Shown here in pieces: positions 1 to 13,585 of a stretch of DNA of 64,000 nucleotides. The translations under genes and the position numbers were made by a program. This DNA comes from Aptenodytes patagonicus (taxonomy: Eukaryota > Chordata > Aves > Sphenisciformes > Spheniscidae): NCBI RefSeq assembly GCF_965638725.1, contig NC_134970.1:3167001-3231000 (forward strand), given 5' to 3'. The notes under the pieces were generated by a model. The model saw nothing but the letters and a program-made list of their open reading frames with translations. It had not been told where the DNA came from and ran no database searches. Within the stretch, counting starts at the first letter, position 1; each line of letters starts with the position of its first letter.

Positions 1-3000
1 TTGTGCCTGGAAGCTGAAATGGACTTCTCTGAAGTATTGGTTTTCATCTGGATAGTACAGCTGAATGGGAGGAGGGTAACAGGGCTGAAAGCTTCCTTTT
101 TCGTGCCTTTGTCTTGCTTTGTGCTTCATGCGACTTCGAGTCTCGGGCTGAAAAGTTTAGGCAGGGCTTGTAGGGAGAGAAAAATTTTCAGCTGCTCTGG
201 CAAAGCTGGAAAATGAATGAAGAAATACAAGATGGTTCTATGAACTCTAACAGAAGAATTGAGTTAGCTTTGGTTTATTGTTGCATTTCTTCAGATACTA
301 TAGCAGTGATTGAGGTCATATGAATTAGTAGTTGTTACAAGTACCAAAGAATGTGGTTAAGTACCTATTGGGTGGTTATTTTAATGTACATCCTGCTTAA
401 AACTTGGAAGAACATGCCCTGATCTCCTTCTTGAGATGTTTTTAATGTGCTTGGTTGTGGCATTCATACAGAAAACTGAAAAGCTTTCATGTTGGCTGAG
501 ACACTCTTCCTTCCACGCAGCATCAGTTTACTTTGGGCTATGCTGAGGTGCTCCTGCCATGTACCAGCATCAAGTACCTGAAGTCTTCCTCCTCTGTCCC
601 TTTACGCTGGCATAACTGAGGGTAGAAATACTGAAAATGCCAGCATCATGAAATTATTCCTCCACCCAGGTGAAACCTGTTCTCTATTTCTAGTTTTGCT
701 GGCTTAGTGATGTCTTTTACAGGGGAAGAGTTTGTGATCAGAAAAAAAGCATTGCTTCTCAGTTTTTGTGAGTGTGTACACCTCACAGGCTTTCTTGGGC
801 TGGCCCTTTCAGCAAAGGTAAAATGAAATTCCCTGATGAAGTGGGTTCAGAGTCATTGCACAAAGTCAAAGCAATTAACGTTCTGTAAAGGACAGCAGTG
901 TTTGCTGGAGACCAGAGCTGTAGTTCAGTTTTCTTACCTGGGATTCTATATAGAGTTACTGAACTTCTGACTCAGGTCCCCATGGAAACAGAATAAACTG
1001 GCAAGATCTCAGAAAAATTGGGGGGGAGTGTGGCGTAAAAAAAAAGTTCTAAATAGAAAATTCAGGGGTATATACATACCTCATATTAATAGGGAGGCAA
1101 TGAAATTAGATCACATGTAGTAAATGCAGTAACTGTCAGACTTCAGTAATTCACAGACTATTCTTGGAAGGCAGAGTATTCAAATTGGATTAGAAAAAGA
1201 CTGAGCTTGGCCTTCAATCATAACCTGCTTGGTTGGAGTTTGGGTAAAAATCTGACTAAATTGGGTTAGCTTCTTAGCACCTCCGTTAACTAAACAAGCA
1301 GGGATTAAACTGCCCGAAGCCTAGCAAAATAGGACAAGGCCCTCTTGGGATCTAGCAAATAAATGCTTTTTAACTGATTTGGAAACGAGGAATTATCTGT
1401 TGACTTAGTAAAATGGCACACTTGAGTGGTCCCTGAATGCACTTAGTGAGACTCCACTTGTCTTATTGTAGGTCAAGACCTACTTGATCCTTGATTTTAA
1501 TTTTTGTTCAGGGATGTGGGATGCAGTGGTCATCCTGGCATTGCAAGTCTGAATCCATAGATGAGTACGTAGTGTATCTGCATGGTATTCTCTTTAAACT
1601 GTATTTTTTGTATTGCTGTTGACAGCATCTGTGCATCATATTTTAAGTGGAAGAGCTGTAACTCTGATATTTGCGTACCTGATGTTCAGATTGCTAAGTG
1701 GGAAGCTTTGATATTTTAAAAAGGGCTGTTTAGTTATGGAAAACATGAATGAAGTTACTTGACAGCAACTTCATGCTTACAGCTCTGTCAGAAGTGTTCG
1801 AGTGTGTTCATAGCGGTGTGACCTTGTGAGAACCAGCTTTAAAAATTTCAGGAATCCAGTGTGAGTCATAGGTATTCCCCATATAGACTTGATCCCTAAT
1901 AGTATGAAGCTGCATAGACAGTGCTTAAACTTCTGTAGGACATTAAAAAAAAAAGGGGGGGTGCAGGGGCATGAAATATTGCTAATGCTCTTTGGAACAG
2001 CCTGAGAGGCCTCTATGGAAACAGAAGGACCAGTTGCTCACGCAGTGTTCGGTTGTCTGTGTTGGTTTTCTCCCTGTCTCCTAGAGACAGCACTGGCTTC
2101 CTCCTTTGTTTACAGTCGCTGGCGTGAGTCATCCGTCCTGGTGAATATTGCAGCACTGCACATCCCGTTCTGCTCAACCTCCTGTGCATCAGACAGGTTT
2201 GAGTTCAGCGCCGGGGAATCCCGTGGCAGTAATGACTTCCTGTTAGCTCTAAGAGCAGCTGGGAGATGTGGTCAAGTCTTTAATTTTTCTGATGGAGAAA
2301 AATGATTGAAGAATTCTTAATTATTGCCCCCTGTTACGAGTTGGGAAGACGGTACTTAAATGCTGTCTTCAGTTCAAATCCTTTGACATTTTCTTTCCTT
2401 ATTTTAGTAGAGCAATATATGCAATTCTAACACTCTTCTCGCATATCCAAAGGTGAATCTTGTCTACGTCCTTGGAAGGGAAGGAAGCAGGTTTCAGAAC
2501 TGGCCCTTTTTAGTAGGGTTAGTAAGAAGCGGTGTCAGCAGGAGCATATGACCAAAGCAGTGAAACTCTGTGCAGTAAGAAAATAAGTAAATAAAATACA
2601 TCTTTTAGGTTTTGGTTGGATTTGAAGAAAGTCATAACTAAGCTTGTTACAACCATCTGTTCCTCCTTGTCTGTCCTTTGGCTGTGAACTCTTTGGAATC
2701 GGTTATTGTGCTGCCTTTGTCTTGGCAGTAGTGGCTAGTGTAGTGCTTTCTACCATTGGTAGCCACGCTGAAAACTGACAGCATGAATATCTCCTCAAAG
2801 AGCTGCAGATCTGGTAAACATCAGTGGGAGGTTGAGAGTGTATTTACTGGGAGAGGTTGGTGCAAAATGGGTCAGCTATAAGCTGAAGAATAACAGCTAT
2901 TCTGTGATAGCACTTACCTGGGAAACTTGTTCTAAGTTTTGTTCTGAACTAGGCTAAAATTCAAAGGCACTTGGTACAAAATAAGAGTTTTGGAGTCCGT

Positions 3001-3228
3001 AGGTGCTAATCCATGTCTGGCCGCATCCCTGCGAGGGGGCTGTCATTAGCCTTGCAGGTAGGCTACATACTAAAGCATGATGCTGTGTGTGAGACTCCAT
3101 AACTGTTCTAAAGGGTTTGAATGTTTCTGGTTTTGCACTTTGTGAATGAATTATGGTGCATTTTTGCATGTGTCAGTTTTTAAAAGGATCTGTGCAAACC
3201 TATTTTTTTTTACTTCCTCACTTGCTAG
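1..3228 (+). other. DSTYK: DSTYK intron (incomplete at window edge)
   Basis: This is non-coding sequence ending in a good acceptor: a T-rich tract, then ttgctag just before the first recognisable DSTYK exon at 3229. The open frames here are short and resemble no protein I know. I see no repeat family, CpG island or RNA gene. The exon or exons for roughly the first 200 DSTYK residues must lie upstream of the window. Confidence 0.75.
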
Positions 3229-6200
3229 GAAGTAGATGTTGTGGTAGCACCATGTCGTGGATTCCAGTCTGCTGAAGCCACCTTGGGAGAGTATGTGAAC
3301 CAAGTCTTGCCTGTTGTCATCTTTGCCATCAGCGAGGCTGAACTTTCTTCATCAGATGAGAATGAACTGCGCGAAATCAAAGAGAAATTCTCTTTGCCCA
3401 TTTTCTTCTTCAAAGTGCCAGAGTTGGGGGTTGAGCTGATCTCTCCCAAAAAAACTGATCATGAAAAGTCCTCCCTTTACTGCCAGCTGATGGACTTGGA
3501 GTACCTGAGTACCAGCCACTGCAGCTGCGGGGCACCCGGTCCTGATGCTGATGCCCAAAGCATGCTGGTGGAGCAGTTTGAGAAGCTCCGTCTCCTAAGC
3601 ACTTTTTCCAGGCAGGTGCTTCAGAAGCATCTCGTGGAAGCAGCTACCAGTTTAAATGAAGTGCACTGCCGCTGCCTGAACATCTTCATCAATCAGGCTT
3701 TTGACATGCAGCGAGACCTGCAAATCACCCCCAAGAGGCTAGAGTATACCCGCAAGAAGGAGAACGAGCTATATGAGTCTCTGATGAACATTGCCAACCG
3801 CAAACAAGAGGAGATGAAGGACATGATCATAGAGACGCTTAGCAATATGAAAGAGGAGCTCTTGGAGGATGCTGCTAATATGGAATTCAAAGGTAACTAC
3901 TGGCAGGAGAGTAATGGGAACAAAGAGGCTAGGGGCTTTAAAGGAGAGTGCCAGAGTAATGTTTGCCATCTGCTAAGGGACGGATGAATGGCAGTCTAGA
4001 CAAGTGACTTTGCAAGAAAATTCAGAACTCATACACAAAGGATTTTTCTGTAGTGTCTCCTGGGTAGAAAGCACTGTCCTTAAATGAGAAGCCTGAACAT
4101 ATTAAGTCTTGATTTCTTGTAAATCAGACTTTTTTTTTCCTCCAGAGCTTGCTGGACAGTTCTGGATTAGGGTATTTTACTTCTCTGTTTTAATTCCCCG
4201 TTCTGCCGAAGAAGAAGAAAACGCTCTCAGCTCTGCCTCAGTGGTTGTGTTGAGACTTGGGAATAAATCTGTCCTAAGAAAAAAAGCTGTTTGAGTTTTA
4301 GCGGTGAAGGCTTGATTTGTACTTTCTGCTTGATTTCTTTGTCTGAGAGAGGTTTGCATAAGACTTTTGGGTATAGAACCTCCTAAAATGAAATCCTTCT
4401 GGGTAAGTAAGGTTTTCCTTTAAAAAAAAAACAATCAACACAACATATTGTGCTCCTGAGGCCTACGCTTGGTGTTTAGTGTGTGTTTTTTGTGAAATGT
4501 GAGAATTCTCACTACATCTTCTAGTACCAGAACTTCCAGGGACACACAAGCTGGAAGTATACAGAATGATGTGTAAACCGCGAAGGGCGAGAGGCTATCC
4601 AAATTTTGTCTGCAGGAATACGTGGTCTGTCATAAACATCAAAGCGAAGATTTGCAGGTTGATACTCCACAGCTCTTTTCTCCTCTGCTTGCTAAGCAGA
4701 GGTTTACCATAACAATCGTTTCTGTTCTAAGGAAATGCAGTTCACTGGGCTGATGGGGAAAGATTTTTCTATTTAAAATAAAATCAGAAATAACTCTAGG
4801 TTTAGAAGAAATTATTTTTTTGTGAATTGAGTGCTCTTCTGAGGCATGAGAGAGGTGAAAATTCTAGATAATTTTGTTTGTCTCGACTTCCTCCCAATTT
4901 CAAATTGGAGTGTTATCTCCTGGGACGAAGAGGAGAGATTATGGATTATGTTTAACCCTGCAGGTTAGGATCTGGTTGTTTTTGCTCCTGCAGGTGGGAA
5001 ATGGATTAAGATATTTCCTGTTTCTTGAAATGTTTGCTTTGTAGTGACCATGCAAAATGTCGTCCTCATAAAGAGCTTGTTTTAATTGCAACATTAACCT
5101 ATTTGCGTGCTGCAAAAAAACCCAACAAACTAGCATACGCTAGGGGTATAGTGAGTGTGTTAATTCTACCTTTTTGGGCTGCTATTGCGCCATTATCAGG
5201 ATAGGTAATAATTCCTGTATTCTGTCTGTCCCACTCTTTACAGAATTGGAGCACTGTAGTGCCTGAGTTTCAGGATTCTGTACGTGCAGGGAGTATGTTT
5301 AGGGGCAGCGCAAGCTAAAACACCCGCAGTAAATGTGTGTATATGTGTATACGCACAACAAATATCACTTAGATTGTAGAATCTTGTTGGCTATCGGTAT
5401 TTGAAGAAATATCCTAAAAGGAGGAAGATGTTCTTTTGAGGAGCTAATGCCATCTGCCGATCACTGGATTTTGTTTTAAGTAGGCTAGACTGGTTTTGGC
5501 CAAAATCCAGAGACAAGGTCTTCAGCTCCTGGTAGTAATGTAGTACTGCTCAGAGTGGTTACAGTGCATGAGCAGTGATTGCTCAGTGTTTGTTTAAAAA
5601 TACCAAGTGGTAATCAACCTTTTCAAGGTCCCAGGAAAAAAATTTCATGTAACCGGTGTGGCTGTTATATCACTTTCTTTGTAACATTCAACATCCAGCA
5701 GTGCTTATGGATTGCAGCGTGGCCTGGAAGAATTTCCTGATCTGTACTGCTTTAGATAGAAGGACAGCTTTGTGCTTCTGCCCTTTAATTTTTGAGATGA
5801 TAGTTGGCTTGTCATCACTGTACAACTGTTAAACCTGTAGTAGCTACAGAATGCTTGTGTAGAGTCTGTCAGGTGTTAAGAGTTGAGTATCCTGAGAATT
5901 TGAACACCAGTGAATGGAAGCAAACATCAGATTATTTTCCACCTTGGTCAGATCTGATTTTTAGCTTCCCTGAAACTGGAGTACCAGATGTGCATCCCTG
6001 GAGCTACTCTAATGCTTTAGTACTTTCTTTCACAGAATACCAAGTAAGTCAGAATCTGCAGGTTTGGTTTTGGGACCTCCGTAAAACTGGCATTGTAGCA
6101 TTAGACACGTAGACTGGCAAAAATTTTATCCTTTGTAATAGTCAGTATATGTGTTCTTCTGTTGCTCATGGGTTTCTTTGACTGTTGGCCTCAGGTTGAT

Positions 6201-9200
6201 ATATCTGGGTCTAAAGTAATGAACCTCTGAAGGAGCAAAACAGCAAAAGAGCGTTTGGAGTAGAAGCTGGCTGGACTGGGACTGTGCTGTAGCTCCTTTG
6301 CAAAACACTCAAAGCAGCTCTCAGTAGCTGTTGTGGCAACAGTGGTATGTTGAGTACAAAAGGTGCCTCTTTTCTTTTATGCAGATATCATCATTCCTGA
6401 GAATGGGGAACCTGTTAGTTCCAAGGACATAAAGTGCTGTATTAAGCAAATTCAGGAACTGATTATTTCTCGGTTAAACCAAGCAGTTGCCAACAAATTA
6501 ATTAGTTCAGTGGACTATCTGCGAGAGAGCTTTGTAGGGACTCTGGAGAGATGTCTGAAGAGCTTGGAGGAGTCTTGGGAGGTTTCAGTACATCCTGCAA
6601 GGAGTTTGGAGAAGTCAAAGGATGTTTCTGTACACATCACAAGCAATTATCTCAAACAGGTATGGTGGCTTAAATGGCTGTCTAGAATATTCTTAATAAT
6701 TGTCTTTATCCTGATCCAGCAAGGGTGGTAGGAGACTGAGATGCTCAGTGAAATTAGAGGAACACAACTCCTGGAGTATGTGTGGGTCTAGTGTCATTAA
6801 GGGAGGTGCTAAAACTGGGGAATAGTCACTTAAAGGCCTAGTACTTACCTTTCCTAAATCTGTATATAGGAATCAGATTACAGCCTGGAAACACCTATGA
6901 GCTTAATACAATAAATAAATTGAACCAAGTCAATCATGGAGTATCCCATACAGTGTCCATTTTTTCATTTTCAGAGGGTCTAGCAAATTTTGTAGTGACT
7001 ATAGCTTGCAAAGTTCCCATACTTACATCTTTCCTCTGCTTTCCAGATACTAAATGCAGCCTATCATGTTGAAGTCACTTTCCACTCTGGCTCAACAGTA
7101 ACCAGGATGCTGTGGGAACAGATCAAACAGGTATGGGCATCTTTATCATTTATTTCTAGTATGTGTCACTGTATAGTGAAATGTTTTTGGAGCAAAGAAT
7201 AATATGAATACTCACAGCTGCCCTCTAAACTTTGACTCTGGGCACATGCATTGTGGAAAGCCGTTGCTTCCCCACTCAGTGCTAAGGCTATGTGTATAGT
7301 TTATTCCTGGTGATGCTAATATTTAATTTAAAGCAAATACTTCTAGTGTTTTCTTTCTGTTCTGAAACAGCAAAGGAATGATGATCAGCATTTTGAAACT
7401 CTTGCTGTTTATGTTTTGGGGAACTGGTTATTTATTTGGGTTTTGGGCTTTCTTGTGGGTTTTTTTTGTTTGTTTGTTTTGCAATGTATCTTGATTCAGG
7501 TCAATTCACTCTTCTCCCTCCAGAGCAGACCAGATTTCCTCAGGTCTTTGTTTTAAATTTCTGCCTGTTAAAGCATTCATCTTTCTGAAGTTCCTGCTCT
7601 GAGCTGTTGGTGACCTTTACTGCCTTCTCCCTCTTGAGATTCCTTGTATAAAGGGTGAGAGGAATATGAGTTTTTCCCAAATAGGCGCAGTGCAGACTGA
7701 GCGGTAACAAACCTTCAGATTCCTCCTTCAGCCTGGGAGAAGGATCCAGACTGGGTGTGCAGCAGCTGGATTTCTGTGGCTTCTAATAAAGGGTGGGGCA
7801 GGGCATCTTAATCACCCAGCAATTTAAGGGAAGTGGTGCATACCGACACCTAGGACTTCCGCACCTTGACAGTGTGTCTGTCCAGCAAAAGGCTGCTTCT
7901 CTGTAGCTTTCACCAGTTTAGGAACATCTCTCTTCCTGAGTCTCTGGGTTACTGCTTACGCTGCCTGTTCTTTCAGCCTACAAGCTGCACCACAACTGTG
8001 TGGTTTTCCAAGTGTCTAGCTATGTATGCTCTCGGTTAGACGTGAAAGGATGGTTGGCTTGTAGGAATGAACTGAGCAGATCTTCAGAAAAATCAAATCT
8101 CTTCTTTAGTGTGCATGTACAACAATATTGTGATCAATACCTCTAAGTTGTTAGTAGTTACTATAAAGTAATTATTTAGCCCAATTCTGTGAGCAGATGA
8201 CTGCATTATTACAAGGTATCTAAGCAGTCTGAGTAAATTGACTGACCCTTTGCTTTTTTGTGCTAGTGCCTTAATTCTGTTTCCTGTTTTACTAGATAAT
8301 CCAGCGGATTACATGGGTCAGCCCACCTGCCATCACCAGTGACTGGAAGAGGAAAGTTGCTCAGGATGCTATCGAGAGCCTCAGTGCGTCCAAGTTGGCC
8401 AAGAGCATTTGCAGCCAGTTCCGGACCAGGCTAAACAGTTCCCATGAGGCTTTTGCAGCTTCTCTGCGACAGGTGAGTGTGTGGAGCTGTTAAGGAAGAG
8501 GTCTTGTTTTGTACACTGCCACTTATGGAAAGAGGATTTTTAATTGCAGAGATAGCTAAAAGAGCAGCCCGTGCAGTTAATGCTGCCATTCTGTAGGTGG
8601 AGGTGGCAGAGCTGATGTGAGTGCCCTAATACAAGGTCCTATTTCTAAACTAGGCATGCTTTAAGTAGGATCTCTACTCAGTTGTGCAAAGACCCTCAAC
8701 CTCATTGCACTAGGGCTTCAAACCAGGCAGGATTACAGTGTATATGCGGTATCTCTTTTAGTTAGAAGACGGCCATTCTGGCAGGCTGGAGAAAACAGAA
8801 GACCTGTGGCTGAAGGTGCGGAAAGATCATGCTCCTCGGCTAGCGCGACTCTCGCTGGAGAGCAGGTCCCTCCAGGATGTGCTGTTACATGGTGAGCATT
8901 GTGCTTGATGTTCTCTGTATTACCTTCTGCTCCCTCCTTCTGAAGCAGTCAGTGGGTGTAAAGGAGTAGGAGGGGTGTTTTGCTTTTCACTCAGCTACTT
9001 CGGTAAGCCTCCATCTGACACATACTGGGTACCTTGAACTGTGCAGCTGTTGGCCCATGAAAAGCTCTGGGCTGCCAGCCTGATAGTGTATGGGAAGAAA
9101 TAAACACGTTTTAATGTCTAACTAAATGGATGTTGTGCCTTACAGGCAAACCAAAGTTGGGCCGTGAGCTGGGCCGAGGACAGTATGGCGTGGTCTATCT

Positions 9201-12200
9201 GTGTGACAGCTGGGGAGGGCATTTCCCATGTGCACTGAAATCTGTTGTTCCTCCAGATGAGAAGCACTGGAATGACCTTGCACTTGAGTTTCACTATATG
9301 AGGTGTGTATCGTAAGCGCTTTTCTCATTCCACATGGATCTCCTTAACTTCGCTACTGCAAACAAACGCCGTTTGCATAGGCAGAACCCTGCTTGCTTGC
9401 TATAATTCTACTCTGCAATCAGTGACTTGAGCTCACAAAATGCTAAGCTGCCATTTCTAGCAAAGGCAAGACAGCTTGCCAGTTCCACTGCAAAAATGCA
9501 ACAGGCGCAGAATGGTAGGCAGACATGCTCCTTTCTGTCTTAACCTGATTTGAACAGCGTAGACGCCAGAGAATGCTTGCTATTTTGCAGACTAAATTAG
9601 AATTAATAGAGTATGATAGCAAACAGTTCTTCCTCCCCTGATTTTTGGTGTTGAATCATCCCTCCTTTCCCAATCTGTCTTCGTCCTACCTGAATTCACA
9701 AAAGAAAATGATGGGTCTGTGCTGCAGAAAACAGCTCGTTTTCAGTAAACAGCTGCAGGCAGGTGCTGCAGTACAGACGGCTGAAATAATACAGTATTTC
9801 TTTGGTACTATAACCTTTAATAGGCTTTCTTGAGTTTAATTGGGTAAGACAGCTGTATATTGTTACAGTCCTCAGAACTGTGGGGTGCTGTGTATTTTTA
9901 CTGTACGGCACATGGTATAGGTGTATCTTACTATTGTGCTAAAGCTGCAGCTGCTGAGCATTTTTCCTTTACAGGGTGAGGCTTGGCCTGGGGTGGAGGG
10001 AAGGATATAAAAATAACCAGCTTTCTGTGCTGAACTTTCTCTAGGTCTCTGCAGACACATGAGCGGCTCATACATCTCCATGGTTCTGTGATAGATTATG
10101 GCTATGGAGGAGGCTCCAGCATTGCCGTCTTACTGATAATGGAACGGTTGCACAGAGACCTCTATACCGGACTAAAGGTAACAACTATCTGTGTGTATGT
10201 ATATACATTTTTTATATATACATTAAAAAATCCATACCTAAGTATCTATTAATATGTAAAACAAAGCTAGAATTGCTTAGTCTTCAGTGTTTTTGGCAAA
10301 TAAGAGTAAGCAAAAGTAACTTCCACTTGTAGGAATTAAATCTGTGTTTGTTTATTCTTCAGGCTGGGCTAGAATTAGAAACACGATTACAGATTGCCTT
10401 GGATGTAGTTGAAGGAATCCGTTATCTTCACAGTCAGGGACTTGTGCACCGAGATATCAAACTTAAAAATGTCTTGGTAAGGAAAACTTTTTTGTATCTG
10501 GCTAATCCTGAAGTCTTATGAGGCCCTTTTAGTGGGAGGGAGAAGCATAATATAAGTGAAGTAACAGTTTTCTTCATACAGGATCTTTTAACTTGTGGTA
10601 TTGTTAGCCACAACGAGCCTTGCAGTGAGGTTTCCCTGACTCCTTTTCAGGCAGAAAGCCTAGGGGAAAGGGAGCCATAGAGTGACTTCTCTTGAAGGTA
10701 GAGAGTTTGAGCTACAAGTAGGACTTCCAGTTCGCAGTTCTATTAAACCCCAACCACACCCTCTACGTAGAAGACAAGTGAAGACATGTCTTGTTACTGA
10801 GCTTAACTAGGTAAAAGTCCAAGAGCAGCCAAGTAATCAGAGAAGCTTACTGAAGAATAAATGCCCAACCCTTCAAACATAAACAGAGGTTAAAGCCTTA
10901 ATATTAAAATGCAGTACTAAAACTGAGAAGTGTGGTTATCAGTTGCCTGTGTATGAATTCTTCTACAGCTTGACAAAAAGAATCGAGCCAAAATCACTGA
11001 CTTGGGGTTCTGCAAACCAGAAGCCATGATGTCTGGCAGTATTGTAGGCACACCTATTCATATGGCTCCTGAGCTCTTTACAGGTATGCTTGTTGATTGA
11101 ATCCGCTACTGTCTCACTCTGGCTTGAATTTTGAAGGCTGTTACTTTGAATTAATATCTCAACTTGCTTATGAGGAAAAAATAATTAAAATAAATCAGAA
11201 GACTGCCTGATTGAAGACTAGAATGCATAGTATGGTGTTTTTCTGTATTTTAAGTCTCAGTCTTAAATCTTTGGTTACTTGATAGAGAACTGTGGGATTC
11301 ATAAGCTTTGCTGAAGTGATGAATACCCTTTCAATTGGAAAGTTAAATTATTAGTTATTAGCAAGCTGGAAATATTTGGCTTTCATAGGCAAATACTTCA
11401 GAAAGGATCCCCTGTTTTTTTGAATGGATACCAAGTAAGGAATTTCCAAGCTGTTACTAACATGTGGAGTGTGTTCAAATTCACTGTGTGTTGTGCTTCT
11501 GGCAGGCGCTCTCTCTAAACTTTTTTCCTGTGCAAGCATCTTACGGTAGCGCTTAGAGGTCCATACCACACTTAGCAGAATCCTTTTGGTCTATCTGAGA
11601 TGCTATCCCTGCTTTGACAAGATTGCAGTCAAATCGAAGCAACCCTATTTGTGTTTAATTTGGAGAGTATTATTCAGGTGGTTCTCACTCTCACTGCTAA
11701 CAGTGAAATACTCGTGACTGGCAGGCTAGACCTTGACCTTACAGAGGAGAGCATTGGCTTAGCCCTTACGCGCTTACTGTGCTCAATCTTTTCTTATGCA
11801 GTGGGTGAACTTGCTATAAATGAGTAATTGCCAAACTCTGGATTGAGAGGCTGATGTTAGCTCCGTCAGACTCCTGGGCTAGCTAGCAGCAGAGCCAAAC
11901 AGAACTGATAGGCTTACAAATGTTGGTGTTTAAGTCTGAAAGACACCTGAGCACCTGTACCTGCAGTGGTCCGTGAACCTCAGCTTGGGAACTGCTGGTA
12001 CAGGTTAAGCGTATAAATCCTCTGAGAATGGAAGGTCTTAACTTTTATCCCTCCACCTTTGGCAATGCCTCCTGATGCGTTACTAGGCTTCATTCAAGCC
12101 TTGCCCTCCGGCAATGAAGTTGTGGTTTTAATTTGAGGAAGTGGAACGCTGAAATTAGTTCAGACTGCTCAGTTTCCAGAGATGAAGATGATGTTTGCCC

Positions 12201-13585
12201 TGCTGATCAAATGTGTTTTTGTCACAGGAAAGTATGATAATTCAGTGGATGTTTATGCGTTTGGCATTCTGTTTTGGTACATTTGTTCGGGACACGTGAA
12301 GTTACCAGAGGCTTTCGAGAGATGTGCAAGCAAAGATCACCTTTGGAACAATGTTAGAAGAGGTATAAATGGCTTATTTTGAACTCTGTTGGTTGATAAC
12401 TTACGCTTCAGTAAAATTTGAGAGGAGATTAGGAAATCCATTTTTATCCTCTTGGAACCGAAAGGTAAAAATACGAGTTGTATTGCTTCATTGACAGTCT
12501 GAAGAGTAATGTTATCTAGTTAAACTTGGACATATTCTACTGAAAGTCTAACTAAAATTAGCAAGGAATAACAAAAAAAAGGCTTTCAGTTAACCACCTC
12601 CTTGCCATAGTGTCATAGGAGCTGTGCTAGCACACCGCTTAAACCATGCGAAGTAGTACAACACTTAGGATGTAAAACAGACCCCAGAACCAGCCGGGCA
12701 TGATCCCCTAAAGAATGTTTAATCCCTTGCAATTTCTGGAGGCTGTGGAGATCTGTGCATTCAAGTGCTTAACATGCAGCATGCTGAGCAAGCTGGATGT
12801 TGAGTAAAACACACTCATAGCTTTTCCCCAAAATATAAACTTACTCTTATGCCTGTGTAGGTTTAGTGTAGCACTATATTTAGTGGTGGCTTAATCCTTC
12901 ATGCTGCATTGTGGTATCAGAATGCTTTACTACTTTGTGTCCTTAGTTCCTGTCCATATAATCTCTCCCCTTCTCATGTGAAAAAGATTAACTCAGATGA
13001 GCGAGTCTTGTACTCGGTCAGAATGCTGCACTCGCTGCTTGTTCTCATGTTGAACTTTCTCCCAAAGGCACCATTATGAGTGGATGTGGGAGGGACTGGT
13101 TTTCTTATAGAGGAGGGTACTCATTTTGTTCCCAAATAGCTTCAAAGAGGAGGCTCCAGTGAAACTAAATGTGTTGGCCATCCTCTGGAAGTGTGCATGA
13201 TCTCCCGAGCGACTTCAGCAATGCTCCCAAAGATGTCTCAGCGGCGTTGCTGAAATGTACGCCTTTATTAATAGCAGTAGACCCCGGACAGTCCACTTTA
13301 GTCACTTCAGCTTGCACCAAAGTAGTGAGCGTCAGACAAAGCTTCTCTCAGATTTGAGGTGTACTGATGGTTACCAGGTCCCTCTCCGTTTTTCCAGGAG
13401 TTCGCCCGGAGCGTCTTCCCGTGTTCGATGAGGAATGCTGGCAGCTGATGGAAGCCTGCTGGGACGGAGACTCTTCCCAGCGCCCTCTCTTGGGGATTGT
13501 TCAACCTATGCTGCAGGGGATCATGGACAGGCTCTGCAAGTCAAGCTCTGAGCACCCAAATAAAGGGTTGGATGACTCTACTTGA
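3229..13585 (+). CDS. DSTYK: DSTYK, dual serine/threonine and tyrosine protein kinase (3' eleven coding exons)
   Basis: Coding exons: 3229-3892, 6385-6659, 7047-7130, 8296-8472, 8762-8891, 9146-9302, 10045-10177, 10363-10476, 10969-11083, 12228-12362, 13398-13585. All junctions are GT-AG and the phases join without a break, giving 723 codons plus TGA. The family protein is about 930 aa, so about 200 N-terminal residues are missing upstream. The first large exons encode the long, partly helical N-terminal region. The kinase domain starts in the 9146 exon with the glycine loop [10 protein letters not shown] and the lysine motif CALKSV. The catalytic loop HRDIKLKN is in the 10363 exon, DLGFCKPE followed by [11 protein letters not shown] is in the 10969 exon, and the protein ends GLDDST. 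DLG in place of DFG is, as I recall, typical of this RIP-related family. The family is linked to FGF/ERK signalling and kidney development. RBBP5 follows on the same strand. Confidence 0.96.
9146..13585 (+). other. DSTYK: DSTYK kinase-domain exons
   Basis: Six exons (9146-9302, 10045-10177, 10363-10476, 10969-11083, 12228-12362, 13398-13585) encode the whole C-terminal kinase domain. The visible residues needed for catalysis are the glycine-rich loop, the Lys in CALKSV, the Asp in HRDIKLKN, the Asp of DLG and the APE motif (MAPELF). By these motifs the domain should be active. The 12228 exon holds the F-helix region [15 protein letters not shown]. Confidence 0.9.
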
